A stretch of DNA of 64,000 nucleotides from NCBI RefSeq assembly GCF_001713475.1, contig NZ_CP016499.1, positions 1 to 64,000 on the forward strand, read 5' to 3'. Both the position numbers and the translations under genes were made by a program. Numbering within the stretch: position 1 is the first letter of the stretch; the number at the start of each line of letters is the position of its first letter. This stretch comes from Agrobacterium sp. RAC06. GTDB taxonomy: Bacteria; Pseudomonadota; Alphaproteobacteria; Rhizobiales; Rhizobiaceae. Of the stretch, positions 43,421-50,768 are shown piece after piece. The notes under the pieces are model-generated. The model was not told where the DNA came from and searched no databases. It saw only the letters and a list, made by a program, of their open reading frames with translations.

Positions 43421-43454
43421 GAAAGAGAAACGGGCCGTGCAATGCACGGCCCGT
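43421..43454 (-). terminator. Terminator after phnM
   Basis: Perfect 11-bp stem (ACGGGCCGTGC and its complement) with a 3-base loop, followed on the minus strand by TTTCTCTTT. It closes the phnFGHIJKLM transcript before the phnC promoter region. Confidence 0.75.
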
Positions 43455-43481
43455 CAGACTGCGACAGGTTCTTTAGCGATC

Positions 43482-44651
43482 TTACGCCGCTTGAGCGAAG
43501 GTGAGCGAACCGTCGGAATAGATTTTGCGGCCACCCCGGAAGACGCAGCGGACATGGCCGATGCCATTATCGTCGGCGACAAGAAGGTCTGCTTTTTTTC
43601 CGACCGCGATCTCGCCACGATCGGAAAGCCCGAGCGCCTGAGCTGGATTGGACGTCGCCAGCCGGCAGGCACCGGAAAGGCCATGCTTGTCGGTCTTTGC
43701 CAGTTCCAGCACCGCCGGCAGGATGGCCGACGGGTGATAATCGGCGGCCAGGATATCCAGCAGTCCGGCAGCATGAGCGTCGCGTGCGGAAAGGTTGCCC
43801 GAATAGGACTGTCCGCGCAGCGCGTTTGGCGCGCCCATGGCGTTCATCAGGCCGAGCCTCTTCGCCTCGGCGGCGGCCTCGATGGTGACCGGGAACTCGC
43901 TGATCAGGACACCAAGCGAATGCATCAGTTGAACCTTGGCGACGGTGTCGTCGTCATGGCTAGCGATCACCACACCATGGGCATGGCAGGCTTTGGAGAT
44001 CGCATCCAGCGTATGCGTCATCACGTCAGCCGGCTGGGTGCGCTCTTCGATGCGCCGCGCGATCGACTGCGCGGCTTCTTCGAGGCTCATACCCTTTTCG
44101 CGAGCGAGCTTTTCGATGTGGCGCTCGACATCGCGATACTGCCCCTGTCCCGGCGTATGATCGTTGAGCGAGATCAGATCTACGGAACCCTCGGCGATCA
44201 GCTCCTCGATCACGGCGAGCGCCTTGGGGAAGGTGATTTCGAAGCGGGCATGGACTTTGTGATCGACCAGGAGCTTGCCGCGCATGGTCTTGATCGCGCG
44301 GATGACGCTGCTGGTGTGCTCGTAGCTGCGCAGGTGCCCGTAGGTCGAGGCAGGACTGAAGGATAGCGCGGCATAGGCGGTCGTGACGCCGGAAACAGCA
44401 AGCCGGCGGTCGAGATCGCGCAGACCGAGCTCAAGCGGCATGCGCACATTCGGCCGTGGTTCCACCTCGCGTTCCACCATGTCGCCGTGCATGTCGACGA
44501 AGCCCGGCATAAGGATCAGGCCTTGCGCCGACATATCGGCATTGGTGACAGGTCTTTCCGAAATTTCGGCGATCATGCCGTCTTCGATGCGCACAGCACC
44601 GTTCGGCAGCACGCGGTCTAGCAGCACCACCTGGCAATCAGAGATCCACAT
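43482..44651 (-). CDS. phnM: Phosphonate metabolism amidohydrolase PhnM (divergent)
   Basis: 389 residues from the ATG at 44651, with GAGGAA eight bases upstream; start overlaps phnL by 14 bases. Metal-site motifs match PhnM: FVDMHGDMVEREVEPRPNV (E. coli has HTDNLDKF in this place, as I recall it), SLNDHTPGQGQY, ASHDDDT and the MGAPNALRGQSYSGN substrate loop. In the known pathway PhnM removes pyrophosphate from the 5-triphosphoribosyl phosphonate. All metal ligands appear kept, so it is probably active. The HGDM variant and other differences mark it as a distant PhnM. Confidence 0.88.
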   Translation of the reverse strand: MWISDCQVVLLDRVLPNGAVRIEDGMIAEISERPVTNADMSAQGLILMPGFVDMHGDMVEREVEPRPNVRMPLELGLRDLDRRLAVSGVTTAYAALSFSPASTYGHLRSYEHTSSVIRAIKTMRGKLLVDHKVHARFEITFPKALAVIEELIAEGSVDLISLNDHTPGQGQYRDVERHIEKLAREKGMSLEEAAQSIARRIEERTQPADVMTHTLDAISKACHAHGVVIASHDDDTVAKVQLMHSLGVLISEFPVTIEAAAEAKRLGLMNAMGAPNALRGQSYSGNLSARDAHAAGLLDILAADYHPSAILPAVLELAKTDKHGLSGACRLATSNPAQALGLSDRGEIAVGKKADLLVADDNGIGHVRCVFRGGRKIYSDGSLTFAQAA

Positions 44652-45345
44652 TGGCAAGTTCCTCAAAGGCTTGAAGTTCGATTTCCCGGTCGATGAGCCC
44701 AGCCACGTCGCCCGGATGATGAAAGACGCCGATCATGGCGACACCCTGCGCCTTGAGGTCGGCGAGACGGTCGACCAGCGCCTTTCGGGCGCCGGCATCG
44801 AGGGAGGCCGTGGGCTCATCGAGCAGCAACAGCCGCTGCGGCAGGATGAGCGCTCGTGCGAGGTTCACCTTCTGCTGTTCGCCGCCGGAAAAGGTGGTGG
44901 GATAGGCTTTCCAGAGATTGCGCTTGACGCCGAAGGCCTCCAGCCAGCGCCGTGCCTCGACGAGCGCTTCTTCGTGCTGCATGCCCGCTTGGCGCAAGGG
45001 TTCGGCAACGATATCCTCGGCAGGAACCCGCGGACGGGCGATCAGGAATTGCGTGACAAAGCCGATCTCACGCCGGCGCAGAAACGCAATATCGACATCG
45101 GCTGCCCTGGCAAGGTCGATGCGGCCCTCGGCTGTATGGTACCAGATATGCCCCGCGCGCGGCAGATAGCTGCGATAGAGGGTGCGCAGAAGCGTCGATT
45201 TGCCGACGCCATTCGGCCCTCTCAAAAGCAGGAACTCGCCGGGGTTCAGCGTAAACCCTATGCCTGAAAATGCGTGAAGGTTCTGGTCGAGATGGTGCAT
45301 GTGGAAGGTTTTCGAGAGGCCTTCCACCTCCAGGACGGGCTGCAT
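44638..45345 (-). CDS. phnL: C-P lyase subunit/ATPase-like protein PhnL
   Basis: 235 residues from the ATG at 45345, with GAGG five bases upstream; an upstream ATG at 45366 lies inside phnK. ABC ATPase motifs: Walker A LRGPNGVGKSTLLRTLY (about 35-51), signature FSGGEQQKVNLARALI, Walker B LLLLDEPTASLD; the FVTQFLIARPRVPAEDIV stretch corresponds to VSQFLRVIPRISALEVV of E. coli PhnL. PhnL is not a transporter ATPase but docks on the C-P lyase core complex on top of PhnK. Confidence 0.9.
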   Translation of the reverse strand: MQPVLEVEGLSKTFHMHHLDQNLHAFSGIGFTLNPGEFLLLRGPNGVGKSTLLRTLYRSYLPRAGHIWYHTAEGRIDLARAADVDIAFLRRREIGFVTQFLIARPRVPAEDIVAEPLRQAGMQHEEALVEARRWLEAFGVKRNLWKAYPTTFSGGEQQKVNLARALILPQRLLLLDEPTASLDAGARKALVDRLADLKAQGVAMIGVFHHPGDVAGLIDREIELQAFEELANVDL

Positions 45346-45352
45346 GGCGGCC

Positions 45353-46168
45353 TCACAATTTGGCATGAACGAGTTGCTGGGTGTATTCGTGTTGCGGATC
45401 CTGAAAGATCTGGTCGACCAGGCCTTGCTCGACCACGCGACCGCGCCGCATGACCATGACCCGGTCTGCCATGGTACGGATCACGCCGAGATCGTGGCTG
45501 ACGATGACCATGGTGATCGCGCGGTCCCGCTGCAGCCGTTTCAAGGTGTCGAGCACCAGCGCCTGAACGGAGACGTCGAGGCCGGTGGTCGGCTCGTCCA
45601 GCAGCAGCAGTGCCGGTTCGAGCGCAATCGCCTTGGCGAGCTGCACGCGCTGCTGCATGCCGCCGGACAGTTCGATTGGCCGCGCATCCATGCGCTCTAA
45701 CGGGAACTCGGAGGCATCGAGCGCCTCTCGTGCCTTTGAGCGCAGTTCGGCGAAACTCCGCTCGCCAGCGATTAACAGTCGCTCCGCCACGTTGCCGGAA
45801 CTGGTATGACCCATCAGCAGGCCGAGATGCGGGTTCTGGTAAACGATGCCGATATGGCGCGCGCAAAGCATGCGGCGGGAGAAGCGGTCGAGATCGAACA
45901 GGTTGCCGTCGAGCTCCGGCAGGGCCAGGCGATAGTCACCGCTGTCGGGTGTGTCCTCAAGGTTCATCATCCTCAGAAGCGTGGACTTGCCCGAGCCGCT
46001 CTCGCCGACGATGCCGAGTACCTCGCCGGGATAGACGGTGGCGGACACGTCCTGAAGCGCGACCACCTTGCCGAAGCGTTTGCTGACGTCGGTCATTGTC
46101 AGAAGCGGCGGGGTTGTCATCAGTTGCGGCGCGTTCTGCAGCCGCTCAGCCAGAAGTTCTCCGATCAT
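45353..46168 (-). CDS. phnK: C-P lyase subunit/ATPase-like protein PhnK
   Basis: 271 residues from the ATG at 46168, overlapping the phnJ stop by 4 bases and preceded by GGAGAA; an internal ATG at 46120 would give a more usual N-terminus. Walker A GIVGESGSGKSTLLRMMN, PhnK-type middle part YQNPHLGLLMGHTSSGNVAERL, signature LSGGMQQRVQLAKAIA, Walker B LLLLDEPTTGLDVSVQA. In E. coli PhnK binds the PhnJ face of the core complex and its ATPase activity is needed for phosphonate use. Confidence 0.9.
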   Translation of the reverse strand: MIGELLAERLQNAPQLMTTPPLLTMTDVSKRFGKVVALQDVSATVYPGEVLGIVGESGSGKSTLLRMMNLEDTPDSGDYRLALPELDGNLFDLDRFSRRMLCARHIGIVYQNPHLGLLMGHTSSGNVAERLLIAGERSFAELRSKAREALDASEFPLERMDARPIELSGGMQQRVQLAKAIALEPALLLLDEPTTGLDVSVQALVLDTLKRLQRDRAITMVIVSHDLGVIRTMADRVMVMRRGRVVEQGLVDQIFQDPQHEYTQQLVHAKL

Positions 46169-47079
46169 GGGCGGAATTCTCCGTTCTTGTACCAAGTCTC
46201 GCCCTGTTCCACGTTCAGCCCCTCGGTGCGGCGGATCGCCTTGATGCCGAAATTGCTGTCGGACAGCTCGAATTGCGAGCTGCCGTCGTCCTGCGGGATC
46301 TCGTTCATGAAATAACCGCTGACGCCCGAGCGGTGGCAGGTGAGGGCGGCATGGTCCTCGACCTTGTAGGGCACGTCGGAGAAGACCAGCGGCTCGACCC
46401 GCGTGAAAGGTGGCACGGCGTAGAGCCGCTTTTCGCGCCCAGCCGAGAGAAAGGTCAGGTGCCTTGCCATGTCGAGCTTCGGCACGTCCCAGCGCGGGAT
46501 CGGCGAGGGGGTCATGACATGGCGGCCGTTGACCAGCGAAGGATAGGCCGCGCCCTGCATGATGCGGCCCGAACGCACGATCTGCTCATAGAGCGTCAGC
46601 CACAGCCGGCCGTAATCGGCGTCGGCATGCATCTGGCGGGCGATCGACATGTTGGGCTCGACCGGGCGCAGCGGTTCGGGATTTGGCACCTGCAGCACGA
46701 GGATCTGATCCTCGCGCAGCTTTTCCTCAGGGATACGGTGCCGGCTCTGAATGATCGTTGCCTCCTGCGTGTCCCAGGTCTCACCGGCGCCGGATACGCG
46801 CGAAAGGAATCGGCGGATCGAGGCGGCGTTGACGCTGTCGTCGGCGCCCTGGTCGATCACCTTGATCACGGAGGAGGGCTTGATCAGGGTCAGCGTCACT
46901 TGCAGGCCGCCGGTGCCCCAGCCGCGCGCAATCGGCACCTCGCGGCTGGCATAGGGCATCTGGCAGCCGGGTACGGCAATCGCCTTCAGCATCTTGCGGC
47001 GCAGCTCGCGCTTGGCCGAGGCATCAAGGAAGCCGTAGCTGAAGGCTTCCCATGGCTTTGTGAGTGCTGAAAGGCTCAT
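46165..47079 (-). CDS. phnJ: PhnJ homologue lacking the iron-sulfur cysteines
   Basis: 304 residues, homologous to PhnJ along its whole length. Shared stretches include GWGTGGLQVT, VIKVIDQGADDSVNAASIR, RHRIPEE, LQVPNPEPLRPVEP, PSPIPRWDVPKLDM and GREKRLYAVPPFTRVEPL. The glycine that carries the glycyl radical in E. coli (Gly32, in IPGYQVP) is kept as Gly38 in VPGCQMP. The cluster-binding cysteines are not: the E. coli CAIC motif is replaced by a stretch with one Cys (ALTCHRSG), and FVCSDTDYC is replaced by FELSDSNFG. I checked this against the DNA at 46201-46360 and there is no frameshift. Canonical PhnJ uses that [4Fe-4S] cluster with S-adenosylmethionine to cleave the C-P bond. Either this protein works without the cluster, uses other ligands, or is not a lyase. 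It overlaps phnI and phnK by 4 bases each. Confidence 0.9.
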   Translation of the reverse strand: MSLSALTKPWEAFSYGFLDASAKRELRRKMLKAIAVPGCQMPYASREVPIARGWGTGGLQVTLTLIKPSSVIKVIDQGADDSVNAASIRRFLSRVSGAGETWDTQEATIIQSRHRIPEEKLREDQILVLQVPNPEPLRPVEPNMSIARQMHADADYGRLWLTLYEQIVRSGRIMQGAAYPSLVNGRHVMTPSPIPRWDVPKLDMARHLTFLSAGREKRLYAVPPFTRVEPLVFSDVPYKVEDHAALTCHRSGVSGYFMNEIPQDDGSSQFELSDSNFGIKAIRRTEGLNVEQGETWYKNGEFRP

Positions 47080-48161
47080 GCCGGCTCCTTCACGAGCTTG
47101 GTGGTTTTCGTGGCGTCATCGGCAGGGGGCGCCGTCTTCTTTGCGTCGCGCAGGGCGTCGAGCGAAGACTGGAAGGTGACGTAGTGCGGCAGCTTGAAAT
47201 GGATGCAGAAGCCCGAGGCTTCCACGGGTTCGGTGTGGTAGAGGAAGAATTCCTCGTTGACGGGTGAATTCTGATCCGCCGCTGCCGAATTCAGATCCAG
47301 CGTCGCGCCAGCGATGGTCTTGATTTCGTTCCAGCCGAGTGTCGCGCAGAAGCCGAGCTGAAGCTGGCCGCCTTTTCCTTTGCTCGTGACTTCCGCCTGC
47401 GAGACGCGAACGCGACCAGCCGAGAAAACCGTGCCCGCCGGATGGCGCACACGCACCTCCGCTTCTGCAAGTCGCAGCTCGTTGACGGTCGGATGCGCAT
47501 TGCCATAGCCGCGCATCGCCGAATAGCCGAGTGCCAGCACACCGCCTGTGTCGGCGCGAGCCAGGCTTTGCAGCGTATGGGCGCGCTTGGCCGGAAACAG
47601 AAGCGGCTCGCGGGTGAGGTCTGGAATGTCGTCAGGGGCGACTTCGTCGGCGGCGATGTCTGCAACCAGTCCTTGCGCCTTTTGCCAGGCGGCAAGCGAC
47701 GGCTGGCACGCCGGTGCGGGTCTTGCCGCAGGTTCGACCGGGGTCGGCTCGAATGCCTGGCCTTCCAGCACGCCGGTCGCCAGCAATCGGTGTGAATAGT
47801 CGAGCGTCGGGCCGAGCACCTGACCGCCGGGAATATCCTTGAAGGCAGCAGAAATGCGGCGGTGCGTGAAAAGGCTTTCCTGCGTCACCGGTTCGGCGAT
47901 CGCAAGGCGCGGCTGGGTGGTGCGCCAGGCACGCAGAAGGAGCACCGCCTCGTAAAGGTCGCCGCCGGCCTGGGCGAGCGCAAGCGCTGCCAGATCACGG
48001 TCGTAGAGCGAGGCCTCGCCCATCACGCGGTCGATCAGGTAAGGCAGGCTGTCGCGGACGTCCGCGACACGCTCCATGTCAATCGTCCCCATTTCTGCGC
48101 GGTAGAGCCGCTCAGACTGTTCAATGGCGCGTTCACCGCCTCGAGTTGCCACATAGGCCAT
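47076..48161 (-). CDS. phnI: C-P lyase core subunit PhnI (divergent)
   Basis: 361 residues from the ATG at 48161, overlapping the phnH stop by 1 base; the longer frame to 48272 lies inside phnH. Landmarks: MAYVATRGGERAIEQSE at the start, DRDLAALALAQAGGDLYEAV, LLLRAWRTT, RRISAAFKDIPGGQVLGPT, ALGYSAMRGYGNAHPT, and near the end GFCIHFKLPHYVTFQ, in which the two histidines correspond to the zinc ligands His328/His333 of E. coli. PhnI (with G, H, L) attaches the phosphonate to the ribose of ATP. The middle (about 145-180) is Pro/Ala-rich and variable. Confidence 0.9.
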   Translation of the reverse strand: MAYVATRGGERAIEQSERLYRAEMGTIDMERVADVRDSLPYLIDRVMGEASLYDRDLAALALAQAGGDLYEAVLLLRAWRTTQPRLAIAEPVTQESLFTHRRISAAFKDIPGGQVLGPTLDYSHRLLATGVLEGQAFEPTPVEPAARPAPACQPSLAAWQKAQGLVADIAADEVAPDDIPDLTREPLLFPAKRAHTLQSLARADTGGVLALGYSAMRGYGNAHPTVNELRLAEAEVRVRHPAGTVFSAGRVRVSQAEVTSKGKGGQLQLGFCATLGWNEIKTIAGATLDLNSAAADQNSPVNEEFFLYHTEPVEASGFCIHFKLPHYVTFQSSLDALRDAKKTAPPADDATKTTKLVKEPA

Positions 48162-48718
48162 CAGAGCACCTCCACCGTGGTTGAGCGTGGCAGACCGACA
48201 ACGCGGTCTCCATCGACGAAGAAGAGTTCGAACCCGGTCGGGTAGAGGCAACGCGTCGCGCGAAGCGTCCAAACATCAGGCCTGAGGCCGCCGAGGCGGA
48301 TATCCTCATAAGTTTCGATGCCGGGGCCACGCAGGCGAAGCCCTTGTCCCTCGCCAATTCTCGCCCTTGAAAACACGGTGGCGCCATCATCGGGATAGAG
48401 ATGCGATCCCGCGGGCACGACGGCCAGATCGCGCAGGCCCGCCTCAGTTTCCAGATCGATAAAGGCGTGGTCGGCGTCGCGTGCGCCGGTAATCGCCGCT
48501 CCGGTCGAGGCGATCAGCGGCAGGAGCGTCTTGTGGCCCGAAAAGACCCTGCATTCGCGGTCAATCAGCGTTTCGACGATGGCCTCCAGGCCCGGCTGTG
48601 GCAGTGTCTGGACAGTGCCGGGGCGGGCGAGCGCCCACATCAGGGCGTCGTAGGTGGCATTATGAAGCCGCTCCAGGTCGTTTGGAACGGGGACAGCAAT
48701 CAGGGCGGAGGCATCCAT
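48161..48718 (-). CDS. phnH: C-P lyase core subunit PhnH (divergent)
   Basis: 185 residues (E. coli 194). The C-terminus YPTGFELFFVDGDRVVGLPRSTTVEVL matches the [26 protein letters not shown] pattern (compared here in pieces, YPTGFELFF and GLPRSTTVEVL); the N-terminus has the ALMWALARPGTV segment equivalent to LLKAMSEPGVI. PhnH is a PLP-transferase-like fold without catalytic residues that completes the core complex. Overlaps phnG and phnI by 1 base each. Confidence 0.87.
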   Translation of the reverse strand: MDASALIAVPVPNDLERLHNATYDALMWALARPGTVQTLPQPGLEAIVETLIDRECRVFSGHKTLLPLIASTGAAITGARDADHAFIDLETEAGLRDLAVVPAGSHLYPDDGATVFSRARIGEGQGLRLRGPGIETYEDIRLGGLRPDVWTLRATRCLYPTGFELFFVDGDRVVGLPRSTTVEVL

Positions 48719-49173
48719 CAGAAGGTCTCCATGTCTACACGGGTCGCCTCGACCGCGCGAAGGCGCTCTGTGTCTGCGCCCATGATCTTCAGGGCCTCAT
48801 CTTCCACGAAGTCAGTGATGCGCGCGGCGAGGATTTCGATCGATCCGGCGGCGTCCACGATCGCCATTGCCATGGCGCGCTCGAGGTCGCGGCCAACAAT
48901 CATGCCATAGCCTTCAGTGCCGTTGGACTGGAGCCGGATATGCGCCTCCGCCACCAACACCTCGCCGAGATGAAAATCTGTGCCCTTTACCGTGTCGCAC
49001 ATCGGCAGCATCGCGAGCCCTGTGCGGCTCTGAATGACGTTGATCGCGCCGAGCGGTGCAAGAAGCTCTTCCGCGAAGGCCTTCAGCGCGGCTGTATTGG
49101 CGCGCGCAAGGGTTTCGAGCCGGCGGGCGTGGGCGTCGCCCGGCGCACCGGCATGCTGGAACTGTGTTGTCAT
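48718..49173 (-). CDS. phnG: C-P lyase core subunit PhnG (divergent)
   Basis: 151 residues. The central GEVLVAEAHIRLQSNGTEGY followed by GMIVGRDLERAMAMAIVDA corresponds to GDATLTRAAVRLTDGTLGYSW and VLGRDKQHAERCALIDA of E. coli PhnG, and the C-terminal ATRVDMETF to ASRVDFFTM. PhnG pairs with PhnI in the nucleophilic attack of phosphonate on ATP. Overlaps the phnF stop by 4 bases. Confidence 0.87.
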   Translation of the reverse strand: MTTQFQHAGAPGDAHARRLETLARANTAALKAFAEELLAPLGAINVIQSRTGLAMLPMCDTVKGTDFHLGEVLVAEAHIRLQSNGTEGYGMIVGRDLERAMAMAIVDAAGSIEILAARITDFVEDEALKIMGADTERLRAVEATRVDMETF

Positions 49174-49916
49174 GGGGCCTTGCCCTCCTCGCCCACGAAG
49201 GGGTCGTCGAGACTGTCGAAAGAAAACTGGACGCGGTCGCCTGCCCAGACCGCCTCGGAATAACCAAGCGCGGTGCCCTTGGCATCGACGTCGATCTTTG
49301 TGACGACCATGACGGGATGATCTGGGTGTTGCCGCAGCAGTCTGGATTCCTCCGGCTCGGCGCGGCGGGTGAAGATGGTGGTGCTCTTGCGGAAATAGTC
49401 GGTGACCCCGTGGTCACGGTAGATTTCGGTCACGGAAACGCCGGCCTCACGGCGCACCCCTAGGTCCGGAAAGAGCGCTACCGGATGAAAGGCGATGCCG
49501 AGATTGATCGGCATGTCGTCGGCCAGACCCCGCCTCATGATCCGATGGACCTCGGCCCCGCGTGCGATCCTTAGCGCCTCCGCTACACGGTCGGGCGCCG
49601 GCACGATAGTTGAGGAGAGGTGCTCGGCGGAGGGCTTGTAACCCTGTCCGGTCAGGTTCTCGCGGAAACGCGTCCTGCGCCCGATCTGGTAGTTGATCAG
49701 CCGGGTCGCCTCGACGAAGGTGCCGCGCCCCTGTTCTACCCTGAGCTTGCCCTCGACCGCGAGCGCCGAAACTGCGCGCCGGACAGAGTGGCGGCCAACA
49801 CCGAAGGCCTCGCACAGCTCGGGCTCCGTCGGCAGCCGCGTGCCGGGAGCAAGTTTGCCGGAGGCGATGTCACTGGCCAGATGGTCTTTGACGATTTGCC
49901 AAGTGTCTCTCTGCAT
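49170..49916 (-). CDS. phnF: GntR/HutC-family regulator of the phn cluster (PhnF)
   Basis: 248 residues. Winged helix-turn-helix at about 10-75 (KLAPGTRLPTEPELCEAFGV, GRHSVRRAVSALAVEGKL) and a C-terminal UTRA ligand-binding domain (RIMRRGLADDMPINLGIAFH, TAGIDEVTEI-type region seen as GVSVTEIYRDHGVTDY). First gene of the phnFGHIJKLM transcript and translationally coupled to phnG. Its start codon lies within a perfect 48-bp palindrome, which is probably its operator for autoregulation. A related site is found ahead of phnC. Confidence 0.92.
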   Translation of the reverse strand: MQRDTWQIVKDHLASDIASGKLAPGTRLPTEPELCEAFGVGRHSVRRAVSALAVEGKLRVEQGRGTFVEATRLINYQIGRRTRFRENLTGQGYKPSAEHLSSTIVPAPDRVAEALRIARGAEVHRIMRRGLADDMPINLGIAFHPVALFPDLGVRREAGVSVTEIYRDHGVTDYFRKSTTIFTRRAEPEESRLLRQHPDHPVMVVTKIDVDAKGTALGYSEAVWAGDRVQFSFDSLDDPFVGEEGKAP

Positions 49917-49960
49917 GCGCTATCCATGATTCATTCGAATGAATCATGGATAGCGCATGC
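49913..49960. promoter_or_regulatory. Perfect 48-bp palindrome over the phnF start codon
   Basis: The 24 bases 49913-49936 are the exact reverse complement of 49937-49960, with no spacer and no mismatch. The centre is ATTCATTCGAATGAAT (49929-49944). The phnF ATG (49916-49914) sits at one edge, and a mirror ATG at the other. A GntR operator function, blocking translation initiation by a hairpin, or both, are possible; a recombination remnant is an alternative. Confidence 0.7.
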
Positions 49961-50301
49961 GTATGACGCGGCGATGACGCGGCCTTGATCCTCAGGACAG
50001 GAAAATGGGTTTGGGTTAGCGAGGTACGATCAGTACAGCTGCATGCACGAGCGAGGAGGGCGGACTGCGAATCTTAGCGTCTAGATGGCGATTCCACCAA
50101 CAGAGAATTCTGTATAGATGCGCATCTATAATATATGTAGAACATAAATTGCTTTATTTATAAGAAATCTGCTGGTGATTCTGGTGTGAAATTTCGTTTT
50201 ATAATGTTTAAATATAGAATGTAATTCTCTGCAGTCTAATTTATGCAAAATACGGAACGGTTAGTGGCAATTCCCGTTTTAATGGGGTTCTGCAGTAGAA
50301 T
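49961..50301. other. Gene-free AT-rich stretch with an 18-bp palindrome
   Basis: No convincing gene. Base composition becomes markedly AT-rich from about 50100, unlike the phn genes. The perfect palindrome TATAGATGCGCATCTATA is at 50113-50130. The bases next to the transposase remnant (about 50264-50301) look like the end of an IS3-type element. Consistent with an insertion junction. Confidence 0.5.
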
Positions 50302-50440
50302 TCACGCAGCCATTTCCAGTTTATGTGCGGGTGTGATGCCGCCGATGCTCATATTGGGGCGTTCGTTGCTGTAGGTCCATAGCCATTGTACGGCGAATTC
50401 CTATGTTTCTCGTGCGTCACGGGTCTGTAGAGAAAGCTTG
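50302..50440 (-). pseudogene. IS3-family transposase (OrfB) C-terminal remnant
   Basis: The minus strand reads LQTRDARET-stop-EFAVQWLWTYSNERPNMSIG and then GITPAHKLEMAA-stop. This is the conserved end of IS3-family OrfB (TYNNERPNMGIGGITPA in intact copies). A TAG replaces an expected Gln codon before EFAVQW, and recognisable homology ends about 50440. So only a short, mutated tail remains. Confidence 0.8.
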
Positions 50441-50768
50441 AGCGTCGATGCCTTTTTCTGTGGATGTACCTGCTTCGGTAGCGGCCAACGCAGATAGAAA
50501 ACACCGCATCGCGACTTCACGAGATAGGACGGATTGAACAAACCAATGTTCCCCTTGGATGCCACCCCCAAGAAAATCCAATATTTAAGGCATTGATTTT
50601 AAACGAAATGGTGGGCCCGGAGGGCCTGCCGAATCTAAATGATTTCAACCTGTTATGTGCACTTGGGGCAAATTTCCGGTGTGAGGAAAATCAAGCGCTT
50701 AAGAATTTCTCTGTCCCACTTTTCTGGACCAAACTCAGTGCGTTTCCCGCGCTCGTGGGGAGGGTCGT
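50441..50768. other. Intergenic stretch, no gene recognised
   Basis: No supported coding sequence. It links the transposase tail to the helix-turn-helix gene. A TGGTGGGCCCGGAGGG string at 50609-50624 resembles the reverse complement of a tRNA 3' end, but the rest of the tRNA is absent. GGAGG just before 50769 belongs to the next gene. Confidence 0.5.

Noticed and set aside
50609..50624. String resembling the 3' end of a tRNA, as a possible attachment site
   Set aside because: Only about 16 bases match a CCA-end/acceptor pattern; the T-arm and the rest of a tRNA are not there, and no integrase or second copy is visible in the window.
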